A stretch of DNA of 59,014 nucleotides from Rhodoferax sp. Its GTDB lineage: Bacteria > Pseudomonadota > Gammaproteobacteria > Burkholderiales > Burkholderiaceae_C. The notes under the pieces are model-generated. The model was not told where the DNA came from. It saw only the letters and a list, made by a program, of their open reading frames with translations, and did not search any database. The translations under genes and the position numbers were made by a program. Where the stretch lies: assembly GCF_018063565.1 (NCBI RefSeq), contig NZ_JAGPBB010000013.1:1-59014 (forward strand), read 5' to 3'. Shown piece after piece: positions 1 through 7,012 of the stretch. The stretch's first letter is position 1; each line of letters begins with the position of its first letter.

Positions 1-74
1 CGGCAATGTACATCGCGATTCTGTTGCCCGCCAGCAAGCTGGTACGTCGACTGGAGTCCAAACGCTCGGAGTAG
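1..74 (+). CDS. amino-acid ABC transporter permease, C-terminal end (partial)
   Basis: The first 74 bases read in frame as the last 23 codons of a protein (ending ...LLPASKLVRRLESKRSE) and stop with TAG at 72-74. The hydrophobic stretch followed by an Arg/Lys-rich tail is what the cytoplasmic end of a HisM/GlnP-type permease looks like. The ATPase gene that follows directly supports this. The rest of the gene lies outside the window, so the family is inferred mainly from the neighbour. Confidence 0.55.
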   Translation, partial: AMYIAILLPASKLVRRLESKRSE

Positions 75-113
75 GCGGGTTCTTTGGACATGAAGCACGC
101 GAAACGGAACAGC

Positions 114-896
114 ATGATTGAAATCAACGGTTTAAAGAAGCACTTTGGTGACCATGTGGTGCTCAAGGACATCAACATGTGCGTGAATAAGGGCTCAGTG
201 GTCGCCCTGCTTGGCCCTTCAGGCTCGGGCAAATCGACTTTATTGCGCTGCATCAATTTGCTCACCTTGCCAGACAAGGGCGCGATTCGTGTCGGAACAC
301 ATCAAGTTCAGTTCGCAGGTGCGGCGACGCGGCTTCCCAATGACCGAGAATTGGCGCGTTTTCGGGCCAATACGGGTATGGTGTTTCAGCATTTCAACCT
401 TTTCCCGCATATGACCACATTGCAAAATGTCATGGAGGGTCCAGTCACCGTCCTACGAACGCGCAAGGACCTTGCACGTTCGCAGGCGCTGGCGCTATTG
501 GAAAAGGTTGGTCTGCAAGACAAAAGCGGTCAATATCCGGCACAGCTATCAGGCGGGCAAAAGCAACGCGTTGCCATTGCCCGTGCATTGGCGATGCAAC
601 CACAAGTAATGCTGTTTGACGAGGTGACCTCCGCACTGGATCCAGAACTCGTTGGTGAAGTGCTGGCGGTGATTCGCAACCTCGCCCGAGATGGCATGAC
701 GATGATACTGGTGACCCATGAAATGTCATTTGCACGAGAGGTCGCTGACGAAGTATTTTTTATGAGAGAGGGCGTGATTCTGGAGAGTGGCCCACCTCGG
801 GAGGTCATTGACCACCCCAAACACAGTGCGACTCGACAATTTGTTGCAAGATACCTTGCTGGTCAAGCCATGCATTTCCTCCCATGCAGCAAATAG
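114..896 (+). CDS. polar amino-acid ABC transporter ATP-binding protein (GlnQ/HisP-type)
   Basis: ATPase subunit that powers import of polar amino acids through the permease encoded just upstream. Visible motifs are Walker [10 protein letters not shown] near residue 34, Q-loop [10 protein letters not shown], signature [15 protein letters not shown], Walker [14 protein letters not shown] (Val replaces the usual Pro after Asp-Glu) and switch His in VTHEMSFA. All catalytic elements are present. ATG codons at 84, 90 and 114 are in frame; 114 gives the usual [12 protein letters not shown] family start, but no start has a strong ribosome binding site. The permease stop is only about 40 bases upstream, so they form one operon. 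The C-terminus ends with a short non-family tail. The substrate cannot be read from sequence. Confidence 0.9.
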   Translation: MIEINGLKKHFGDHVVLKDINMCVNKGSVVALLGPSGSGKSTLLRCINLLTLPDKGAIRVGTHQVQFAGAATRLPNDRELARFRANTGMVFQHFNLFPHMTTLQNVMEGPVTVLRTRKDLARSQALALLEKVGLQDKSGQYPAQLSGGQKQRVAIARALAMQPQVMLFDEVTSALDPELVGEVLAVIRNLARDGMTMILVTHEMSFAREVADEVFFMREGVILESGPPREVIDHPKHSATRQFVARYLAGQAMHFLPCSK

Positions 897-938
897 ACGT
901 GATGTGTAGCCTGACTTGTTGGTGTTGTGCAGCGAACT

Positions 939-1460
939 TTACAAGCGCAAAGGGCCACTGACAAGTTCACTTAACGGAACGCGCGCCGCCTGTTCATCGG
1001 CGCGCAGTTTGACCACCAGCACCGACAAGTGTTGCTCCAACTGTGCCAGCACTTCCGGGGGCAGGTCAGCCAGCGCGTGGGGCAACACACCGTTCACGGG
1101 CCCTGGCGCTCGGCTGACTGCCAGCAAGCCCGCCGCTGTGATGGACAGCTGCACATTGCGCTTGTCCAGTCCGTTGCGGCTGACTTCGACCATGCCACGT
1201 TTCAACAACGTTTTTACCAGATTACTAGCGGTTGGCTGCCGTACATTCAACCGGGCAGCGAGATCATTGATGCCAAGGCCGACCTGATCCCGAATCACCG
1301 ATAGTGCCCAAAGCTGTGCTCCGCTCACACCGACTTGTTCTTCAAGCTTGTGAAAATTGGTTCTTACAGCGCTAAATACCTGCCTAAACTGTGCCAGCAC
1401 CCGCATTGCACCTTCATTTTGTCGGGTATTAGTGATAGTTTCAGGTGATGGTGTCGACAT
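939..1460 (-). CDS. MarR-family transcriptional regulator
   Basis: A 173-residue winged-helix repressor. The centre shows the MarR fold: helices around LWALSVIRDQ, recognition region LAARLNVRQPTASNLVKTLLKRGMV, then the wing VSRNGLDKRNVQLSIT with the family DxR-type Asp-Lys-Arg. A longer reading frame runs to 1538, but I chose the ATG at 1460 because the longer version would place a near-perfect palindrome (1494-1511) inside the gene. That palindrome is better explained as the operator for this gene. It lies convergent to the ABC ATPase and in line with the DapB-like gene upstream. The ligand and targets are unknown. Confidence 0.85.
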   Translation of the reverse strand: MSTPSPETITNTRQNEGAMRVLAQFRQVFSAVRTNFHKLEEQVGVSGAQLWALSVIRDQVGLGINDLAARLNVRQPTASNLVKTLLKRGMVEVSRNGLDKRNVQLSITAAGLLAVSRAPGPVNGVLPHALADLPPEVLAQLEQHLSVLVVKLRADEQAARVPLSELVSGPLRL

Positions 1461-1493
1461 AACATGGTCGCTGTAAGTATCTAAATATATGGT

Positions 1494-1511
1494 TTCCACT
1501 TTAACGTGGAA
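1494..1511. promoter_or_regulatory. palindromic operator candidate upstream of marR-type gene
   Basis: The 18 bases TTCCACTTTAACGTGGAA form an inverted repeat with six-base arms TTCCAC/GTGGAA around a TTAA core; only one internal pair is mismatched. It lies 34 bases upstream of the chosen start of the MarR gene, where an autoregulatory MarR dimer would bind. Binding is inferred. Confidence 0.45.
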
Positions 1512-1565
1512 TGCCGATGATAGACAGTCCAACGTCAAAAAGCGGCGATAAACGCTTTCGCCGGA

Positions 1566-2312
1566 TCAGGCGAGCGACAGTTGTTCTCTGAGTTTTTTCA
1601 TCAACAAGTCTTCAAAGGTATAAAAGCCAACATCGCGCAGGGCTAATTCACCCAAGGCAAAAGCAGCTCCAGTGCCAAATGCCTCCCGTTTGATGGAGTC
1701 ATGGGTCAACCGCACTGTCTGGTACGGAAAACCAAAGATCACCTCATGGTGTCCCACAATGCCGCCCAGTCGCAAAGAGGTTATTTTTTCCGAGCCCAAC
1801 TCCAGGCTTTCCGCGATTTTTTTGGCAGTGCCGGAAACCTCGGACTTTTCCTTGAAGTGCTGCTCCAGAATTTCAACGTCGGCAAAAGGTGCAATGTTTC
1901 TGAGCAACTTCGCCGCCATGATCAGGAAGTTGATGCCTAGTGTGATGTTGGGCGAACAAAGAACGCGGGTGTCTTGCCCCAAACTGCGCGCATAACGGAG
2001 TTGCTCAGCGTCGTAGGCCGAGATGGCACTGACCAACATGAGTTTTCGCCGCCTTACCTCCTCGCCATACACCGCCAAGGACTGCGGCGCGGAAAAATCA
2101 ACGATGGCATCCACTGGTCGGATGTCAAGCCATCCTGAAAAATTAGCAGCATCCAGGCCAACAATGGGAATCTCACTGTCAGCTAGTGTTTGGGCTCCGA
2201 TGACAGAGCTGCGCTTGGCAATCCAGCGCAGATCAAAACGCGGATCCGCACTCAAAACCTGGGCCACTGCGCTGCCAGCTTTGCCGAAGCCTATCAGTCC
2301 AATTTTGATCAT
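1566..2312 (-). CDS. DapB-family (dihydrodipicolinate reductase-like) oxidoreductase
   Basis: A 248-residue NAD(P)-dependent reductase of the DapB family. The N-terminus is a Rossmann start (IKIGLIGFGKAG) and the middle has the family SPNITLGINFLI segment. The catalytic region reads EQHFKEKSEVSGTA. True DapB has E-x-H-H-x-x-K-x-D-A-P-S-G-T, so the first His and the Lys are kept, the second His is Phe, and the Asp-Ala-Pro stretch is changed and shortened. The nucleotide motif GFGKAG also differs from the usual GAxGRMG. With an amino-acid importer and a MarR regulator beside it, this is more likely a paralogue acting on another amino-acid-derived substrate than the lysine-pathway enzyme. That is inference. 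Confidence 0.75.
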   Translation of the reverse strand: MIKIGLIGFGKAGSAVAQVLSADPRFDLRWIAKRSSVIGAQTLADSEIPIVGLDAANFSGWLDIRPVDAIVDFSAPQSLAVYGEEVRRRKLMLVSAISAYDAEQLRYARSLGQDTRVLCSPNITLGINFLIMAAKLLRNIAPFADVEILEQHFKEKSEVSGTAKKIAESLELGSEKITSLRLGGIVGHHEVIFGFPYQTVRLTHDSIKREAFGTGAAFALGELALRDVGFYTFEDLLMKKLREQLSLA

Positions 2313-2347
2313 CGCGTTGTCTCCGTTTTGTTATTTCATCAAGTGGA

Positions 2348-2373
2348 ATAATACATTTGTTTCAATGTATTAT
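2348..2373. promoter_or_regulatory. 10-bp perfect inverted repeat between dapB-like gene and clcA
   Basis: ATAATACATT and AATGTATTAT are perfect reverse complements separated by six bases (TGTTTC). The element lies in the 113-base divergent gap between the DapB-like gene and the ClC channel gene, so it could control both. A closely related 22-base copy is found at 3862-3883 beyond the channel gene. The size and symmetry fit a dimeric repressor such as the nearby MarR protein, but no binding is shown. Confidence 0.5.
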
Positions 2374-2425
2374 GATTTGAGCTGACTAGCATTTCAAAAC
2401 CCCAGACCCTTTCCAGCCGTAAAAA

Positions 2426-3775
2426 ATGCAGCCACATCCTCACACACCCGCAGCACTAAGGAAGGAACTCTCCGACTGGCACCTGTGGACTGGGCGCGGT
2501 GTGGTGATTGCGTTTGCAGCCTTGGCCGGACTATCCGTGGTGGTGTTTACCTGGCTTGCGGATCACGCACTGGCGCAGTTTTTCAGGTTTCAGCAGTCGT
2601 ATTGGTGGGGGCCACTGTTCTGGACACCCCTGTCTACCGCCGCCATCGTTTGGTTAACCTTGCGGTTTGCGCCAGGTGCTGCGGGCTCTGGTATTCCCCA
2701 GGTCATGGCAGCACTTGACCCTCAGGCCAGTGGTCCGGTGCGCCAGTTGTATGTATCGATCAAACTGACAATTGCCAAAATTTTGTTGACAACCTGGGGC
2801 TTGCTGGCCGGACTGTCCCTCGGGCGCGAAGGCCCATCGGTTCAGGTGGCGGCCGGGGTCATGCACAATGCCCGGCGTTGGATACCCAAACGTGCACACA
2901 TCTCGGAGCACAGCCTGCTCATCGCCGGGGGCGCCGCAGGCATTGCCGCCGCCTTCAATACGCCGCTGGGGGGTGTCATGTTTGCCATTGAGGAGTTGTC
3001 CAAAAAGGCAGATCAACGCAGTAACAGTTTGATCCTGGTAGCGATCGTGCTGGGGGGGCTGATGGGGGTATCGGCTTATGGCAATGCGAGCTATTTTGGT
3101 GTGATTCGAATTGAGAATTTTGGCTTTGCCTTGATTTTTCCGGCCATTTTGGTGGCGTTAACCAGCGGCGTTGCTGGTGGACTCTTCTCGCGGCTGTTGA
3201 TCGTGTCACTCTCAGGCAACTCAAGCGATTGGTTTAGCAGGTGTCGCAAGAGCTTTCCGGTACGGTTTGCTGCAGGTTGTGGACTTGTGGTCGCGATTCT
3301 TGGGGTGGTTAGCCATGGCGACACCTTTGGCAGTGGGTATGAGCACAACCGTGCCATGCTGGAGAACAACAGCGACACGTCTTCCCTGTATGTGCTCCTG
3401 AAATTTGTAGCGACTTGGGTGACTACATGGGCCGGTGTACCTGCCGGTATCTTCGCCCCCTCGCTGGCCATTGGTGGGGCATTGGGCAATGACCTAGCGC
3501 AACTGACATCTTATGCCAACGCCCCCACCTTGATCGCTCTTGGTATGGCAGGTTTCTTGGCAGCCGTCACCCAAGCACCCCTGACTGCCTTCATCATCGT
3601 GATGGAAATGGTGGATGGCCACGCCTTGGTGTTGAGCCTGATGGCCACCGCCATGGTGGCCAGCGGTGTGTCGAAGCTGATCAGTGCGCCCTTGTACTCG
3701 TCGTTGGCTGAACTGCAGTTACATCGTTTGAAAAACTGGGCGGGCCCCGTCACACCCGCTGATAAGCGTCAATAA
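2426..3775 (+). CDS. ClC-family chloride channel/transporter
   Basis: A 449-residue inner-membrane protein with about ten hydrophobic segments. All three ion-binding signatures of the ClC family are visible: GSGIPQ at residues 87-92, GREGPS at 133-138 with the gating glutamate E135, and GIFAPSLAIGG near 345. The FAIEEL segment near residue 189 keeps the position of the inner proton glutamate of E. coli ClcA, which favours a Cl-/H+ exchanger over a pure channel. No CBS domains are present at the C-terminus. A Met at 2426 follows a weak ribosome site. It is transcribed away from the DapB-like gene across a palindrome-bearing gap and stops just before a hairpin at 3794-3811. Confidence 0.93.
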   Translation: MQPHPHTPAALRKELSDWHLWTGRGVVIAFAALAGLSVVVFTWLADHALAQFFRFQQSYWWGPLFWTPLSTAAIVWLTLRFAPGAAGSGIPQVMAALDPQASGPVRQLYVSIKLTIAKILLTTWGLLAGLSLGREGPSVQVAAGVMHNARRWIPKRAHISEHSLLIAGGAAGIAAAFNTPLGGVMFAIEELSKKADQRSNSLILVAIVLGGLMGVSAYGNASYFGVIRIENFGFALIFPAILVALTSGVAGGLFSRLLIVSLSGNSSDWFSRCRKSFPVRFAAGCGLVVAILGVVSHGDTFGSGYEHNRAMLENNSDTSSLYVLLKFVATWVTTWAGVPAGIFAPSLAIGGALGNDLAQLTSYANAPTLIALGMAGFLAAVTQAPLTAFIIVMEMVDGHALVLSLMATAMVASGVSKLISAPLYSSLAELQLHRLKNWAGPVTPADKRQ

Positions 3776-3785
3776 AGGCGATTCG

Positions 3786-3811
3786 GCAAAAAAGGAGCCC
3801 CGAAGGGCTCC
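3786..3811 (-). terminator. intrinsic terminator for minus-strand transcription
   Basis: GGAGCCC and GGGCTCC form a perfect seven-base stem around CGAA (3794-3811). On the minus strand the stem is followed by six T. It would therefore stop transcripts coming leftward out of the integrative element; read on the plus strand after clcA it lacks a U tract. Confidence 0.7.
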
Positions 3812-4269
3812 AAAGGTCTCTCGTTGCCAGCCCGCTGCTGAATTCAGACTGACCCGTAAATTATATTCAAGCAAATGTATTCTGGGAACAATGCAGACAG
3901 ATGAATGTTGGCCTGCTCCACAAAAAAAGCTGGCACTGATGGCAAAGCCTCCAGTTAGCGCAAGATCGGCACCGGCACATCACTGACCCGCGCAACCAGG
4001 TTCTGGTGGCGCTGACCGCAATCACCTGTTTAAACCACGAATCGCTAAACCAAGCAGGTCAGCTTACTGAATCCCTTGCACGAGTCCGAATGACTGCTTC
4101 CTCAAGCGGTGGCCGACCGTTATGGGCACGAAGCCGAATACCACGAACGACTCCTGAACGGGTTTGAACTGGGCCACCCCAAAGCTGACGGACGTGTATG
4201 CCAGCTACCAGATATTGCGGGCGTCCAGCATCGCCTGCTTCAACGTCAGGATTCACCAAAGGTTACCTG
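3812..4269. other. gene-poor junction between core genes and integrative element
   Basis: No convincing gene in 458 bases. Two degraded traces are visible. A minus-strand reading around 3958-4007 ends ARVSDVPVPILR then stop, which resembles the C-terminus of a UspA-type protein with its upstream part missing. A 22-base copy of the palindrome near clcA lies at 3862-3883. The rest shows short frames without codon bias. It looks like decayed sequence at the distal edge of the element. I searched it for a copy of the tRNA-Thr 3' end and found none. Confidence 0.5.
3862..3883 (+). repeat. second copy of the clcA-flanking motif
   Basis: TATATTCAAGCAAATGTATT plus CT matches the reverse complement of 2348-2369 at 18 of 22 positions by eye. 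Its left arm is less symmetrical than the copy at 2348-2373. It may be a second operator or a remnant of a duplicated regulatory region. Confidence 0.4.
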
Positions 4270-4461
4270 TCATCTATTGTCAGATCGGGTTATGCCAATG
4301 TCGAACAACTTCTTTGCAATCTTCAGCAACATGATCTTCCCAATAGGCACGATCACGAAATTCTGATCATCATCAGTTGCGATCACTGCGTTTTCGGCAT
4401 CGTTGATAGTCCAGCGGTCCGGGTATCGGCAAAGTGGTGTCGATGTCAGAGTGGGGGTCAT
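4270..4461 (-). CDS. hypothetical small protein of the integrative element
   Basis: A 63-residue reading frame starting MTPTLTSTPLCRYPDRW and containing TDDDQNFVIVPIGKIMLLKIAKKLF, a plausible beta strand plus amphipathic helix. I do not recognise a family. A longer frame to 4695 exists, but its upstream part overlaps the next gene in another frame and is rich in Arg/Ser shadow-type sequence, so I start at the ATG at 4461. No clear ribosome binding site precedes it. It is the last gene of the element before the junction. Confidence 0.4.
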   Translation of the reverse strand: MTPTLTSTPLCRYPDRWTINDAENAVIATDDDQNFVIVPIGKIMLLKIAKKLFDIGITRSDNR

Positions 4462-4495
4462 AGAGGTGCTTTCGTGGTGGGTTTGGATTCGTGGA

Positions 4496-4987
4496 TCAAA
4501 ACCGATCTTGGTAGTCGACCCACAGAGCCATCCCAGCGCCACAGCGCACCCCGCGACCTTGTCCTGCAGATTTGCAGGCAGTGCAGCTAAAGTGGTGCTT
4601 GTGGTACGCCTCAGCCGCCGCGTGCCAATCAGCCTCAATGTGCTTCGTTTCTGGCGGCCTGGGTGGTGGTGGCGGCTCGACCTGAGTCGGCGCAATTTGT
4701 GGCTCTGGCTCGGATGCTCGTTTAAGCCTGAATCCTCGCAAGATGTCAGCCACCAATATTTCGGCGTCCAACTCCATTGATGCCAGCAGCAATTTTTTGC
4801 TCAAGCCGTGCGGCCTGATGGTTGGGTCACTTTTGAGCAGGGCAACCAGTTGCGGCTTGTGCGCCCGAATCAACGCCCGTATTTCGTCGGTGATTCGATC
4901 ACGCGGCCAAACTTCGATCTTGTCGTCGTTGAGCACGCCAACATTCAATCCAGCCTCGCGTATTTTTTCGATTACTGAAGAGTCCAT
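4496..4987 (-). CDS. hypothetical protein with N-terminal helical domain and C-terminal Cys motif
   Basis: 163 residues. The N-terminal half (MDSSVIEKIREAGLNVGV ... RITDEIRALIRAHKPQLVALL) looks like the small TubC-type docking fold often found in element-borne proteins. A proline-rich linker (PPPPPRPPE) follows. The C-terminus carries FSCTACKSAGQGRGVRCG, three Cys that could bind metal, then an aromatic ALWVDYQDRF end. I believe this C-terminal pattern recurs in proteins next to DUF3987/primase genes, but its role is unknown. The start is adjacent to the stop of the DUF3987 gene (4987), so the two are translationally coupled. Confidence 0.6.
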   Translation of the reverse strand: MDSSVIEKIREAGLNVGVLNDDKIEVWPRDRITDEIRALIRAHKPQLVALLKSDPTIRPHGLSKKLLLASMELDAEILVADILRGFRLKRASEPEPQIAPTQVEPPPPPRPPETKHIEADWHAAAEAYHKHHFSCTACKSAGQGRGVRCGAGMALWVDYQDRF

Positions 4988-6585
4988 TAGAAAGTCTCCA
5001 TTTGCTCAAAAGAATGATCTCCAACGATGCCGATCTCTGCTTTTTCTAAATCGCCGTGCGAAGTATGCGAAGTAAGCGAAGAATCAATGTTGGCGTGGCT
5101 TTGCGGCGGTTTTTTGTCTGTGCGAAGTATGCGAAGTTTGCTTAGTAACTCATCGCCGCTGCCAGTTACTTCGCTTTCTTCGCTTTCTTCGCAATTGCCA
5201 AAATCTGGCGCTAACCCGCATGAATGCTCATTCTTCGCATTCTTCGCATTCTTCGCGCCAGTAAGTTGATAAAACTTTGTCGGTCTACCGGGTGAACTTC
5301 GATCTTCACGAACAGTTATGCGCGGTGGGTTGCTCGATAGAAGCTCATCAAGTGCTGCGTCAAGGCGTGTCTTGCTTGCATGCCCGTTGAAACACTTTGC
5401 AGTCAACTCCCATCTTGATGCGTCTCCGTTGTCTGCCAAAAACTTGACGATCTTGGTGGCAATATCGTTTGTCTCGGAAACAGCAACCTCGTCAATTGAA
5501 CTTGAAAAGACAAACTTGATTGAGTCAACAGAAAACCGAATCCAAGCCAATGCAGCCTCGATGTGTTTTGGCTCGACTACCGTTACCAGATCACATAAGG
5601 CAAATAGCATCGCCAATCGCAGCAGCATTGGTGCTCGGCGCTCGATCAGGGCGGTGATCCTTTCACCGGCACTGGTATCGTTCAACTCGGTCCGATACAA
5701 CTTGTCATAAAGTCGCCTTGCCTCGTCAGATAGCGTTACTAGCGTGTGGTCCTTGTTTGCAAACTCTGGTGACCTGCAAAACATCAAAACATCCTGCACG
5801 CGTTTTGCCAACGCGAGAACATCGTTTTTTGATGTGGTCCTAGGGAATGGCACCATGCGTGTGCGCTCTGCCCAGATCATCAGGAACCGATTTGCAAAGC
5901 CGTTGGTCAACTCACGCGACTGCATCAGCGAATGAAGCTCAGTCGGCGTGATTGCCGCGCTCAGATTGACATGCGGGTCAGTAGCGTAGAGACGGTTTGA
6001 TTTGGTGGCTGGCTTCAGCGAAACACCGTCCCAACAATCCCGTAGCGCTGGCGACAATGTGTTGCCGTCACGCTTTCCCTGATGTAGCACATTGGCAAAC
6101 TCTGACTCGACAACCCAAAGGCGCTTATCGTGGATTGGATCAACCTCGGTTTTGCCTTCTTTGTAACCATCATGAATCAAGAAAATCAGCCCCTCACGGC
6201 TCGATAAGCCACCACGGTGCACTTGTGGTGCAGCGTATTCATCCAGCTCGCGTAGAGCGTATTGGATGCGGCTAATGAGGCTTATTGCGTCACCTTTTCG
6301 CCCACGCGAAGATCGACCAATGTGCATCGTGAATGCACGGCAGTGGTGCCAAGTGTTGCCAATTGCCATGTAAGGACCACGCCCGATTGATGCTGACATA
6401 AAGGCGATAGCGTTGGCAGCAATAGCGAACGGGTTGGTTTCGTTGTCCTGGCTGCCAGCCGCCGCAATGTCGCCAATCAAACCGTATAGACAGCGTTGGT
6501 CAGGCGTTGGTGCGTTGCGGTGATGATCAACCTCCGCATTCGCGGCTGCCTCATCAACTTCGCGAAGTAACTTGTCATCAAGCAT
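4987..6585 (-). CDS. DUF3987 (YfjI-like) replication-associated protein
   Basis: 532 residues. The N-terminal two thirds match the DUF3987 layout found in phage and plasmid primase-helicase modules: a P-loop-like IGRSSRGRKGD at residues 89-99, followed by helical segments such as LWVVESEFANVLHQGKRDGNTLSP. From about residue 375 there is a winged-helix-like region (ASRWELTAKCFNGHASKTRLDAALDELL). The last 90 residues are low complexity (AKNAKNAKN, EESEESE, LTSHTSH) and are encoded by a 9-bp repeat array. The ribosome site GGAGG precedes the ATG, and the start overlaps the CHC2 gene stop by eight bases. It probably acts with that primase in element replication (inference). Confidence 0.75.
   Translation of the reverse strand: MLDDKLLREVDEAAANAEVDHHRNAPTPDQRCLYGLIGDIAAAGSQDNETNPFAIAANAIAFMSASIGRGPYMAIGNTWHHCRAFTMHIGRSSRGRKGDAISLISRIQYALRELDEYAAPQVHRGGLSSREGLIFLIHDGYKEGKTEVDPIHDKRLWVVESEFANVLHQGKRDGNTLSPALRDCWDGVSLKPATKSNRLYATDPHVNLSAAITPTELHSLMQSRELTNGFANRFLMIWAERTRMVPFPRTTSKNDVLALAKRVQDVLMFCRSPEFANKDHTLVTLSDEARRLYDKLYRTELNDTSAGERITALIERRAPMLLRLAMLFALCDLVTVVEPKHIEAALAWIRFSVDSIKFVFSSSIDEVAVSETNDIATKIVKFLADNGDASRWELTAKCFNGHASKTRLDAALDELLSSNPPRITVREDRSSPGRPTKFYQLTGAKNAKNAKNEHSCGLAPDFGNCEESEESEVTGSGDELLSKLRILRTDKKPPQSHANIDSSLTSHTSHGDLEKAEIGIVGDHSFEQMETF
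5058..5256. repeat. iteron-like array of eleven GCGAAG units with 9-bp period
   Basis: GCGAAG occurs on the plus strand at 5058, 5067, 5076 and at 5122, 5131. Its complement CTTCGC occurs at 5169, 5178, 5187 and at 5233, 5242, 5251. Within each cluster the spacing is exactly nine bases. The five forward units lie on one side and the six inverted units on the other. A 17-base unit TGCGAAGTATGCGAAGT occurs twice, 64 bases apart (5057 and 5121). The array lies inside the 3' end of the DUF3987 gene. Confidence 0.8.
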
Positions 6586-7012
6586 AGTGCCTCCGGGACT
6601 GTTCGTGGATCAATCCAATGCGCCCGGCTGCAAGGCGCAGTCGCTCGGTGTCTTGCGGTGATAGGGTGATACCGTGCAAGTAGTTGGTCAGTGCAACAGC
6701 GACTAGCAAAGTTTCATTTGCCAGTAGCTCAAGTGCCTGCCCCGTAGTCAGCAGATTTGCTATCTTCTTTGGCGCACCTGAATGCTTGTCACGCGGTGGG
6801 AACAGGTCGGTTAACTCAAGTCCCATCGCGCCGACAACTTCATCAGTGGTGCATCCAGCAAAGCAGTGGATCAGAACGGCACCATCAGGTGTTTCTCTGA
6901 CTGATAGGCTCGGGCCTTTGTCGTCGTGAGCTGGGCAACATGCGCTCCACTGCCCAGGTTGACGCCTCTTTACTTTCTCCAGGCGGCTCAGTGCATTTTC
7001 GATTGGGGTCAT
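6578..7012 (-). CDS. CHC2 zinc-finger primase-like protein
   Basis: A 144-residue protein resembling the zinc-binding N-terminal domain of DnaG-type primases. Putative metal ligands are Cys26 and His29 in CCPAHDDKGPSLSVRE, then Cys50 and Cys54 in IHCFAGC. The Pro-Ser-Leu-x-Val strand between them is characteristic. No Toprim catalytic domain is present in this chain; a Toprim-containing protein is encoded immediately upstream. The ATG at 7012 overlaps the stop of that gene (ATGA), which argues against the longer frame to 7042. It probably recognises template DNA for primer synthesis in element replication together with the DUF3987 protein. Confidence 0.8.
   Translation of the reverse strand: MTPIENALSRLEKVKRRQPGQWSACCPAHDDKGPSLSVRETPDGAVLIHCFAGCTTDEVVGAMGLELTDLFPPRDKHSGAPKKIANLLTTGQALELLANETLLVAVALTNYLHGITLSPQDTERLRLAAGRIGLIHEQSRRHYA

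Noticed and set aside
4059-4259. 66-codon minus-strand ORF in the junction
   Set aside because: Composition is Arg/Gly/Val-rich with no codon bias or ribosome site. Other frames here are just as open; it looks like chance.
3812-4500. Distal attachment site of the element as a copy of the tRNA-Thr 3' end
   Set aside because: I read both strands for the tRNA 3' sequence (GATTCGAAC, GCCGATTATC) and found only scattered matches of under ten bases. No att copy is claimed.
4462-4695. N-terminal extension of the small protein gene ending at 4270
   Set aside because: It overlaps the gene at 4496-4987 in another frame and reads as an Arg/Thr-rich shadow; the start at 4461 is more likely.
5058-5256. 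CRISPR array
   Set aside because: Units are only six to nine bases, adjacent without spacers, in both orientations and inside a coding gene; no cas genes in the window.
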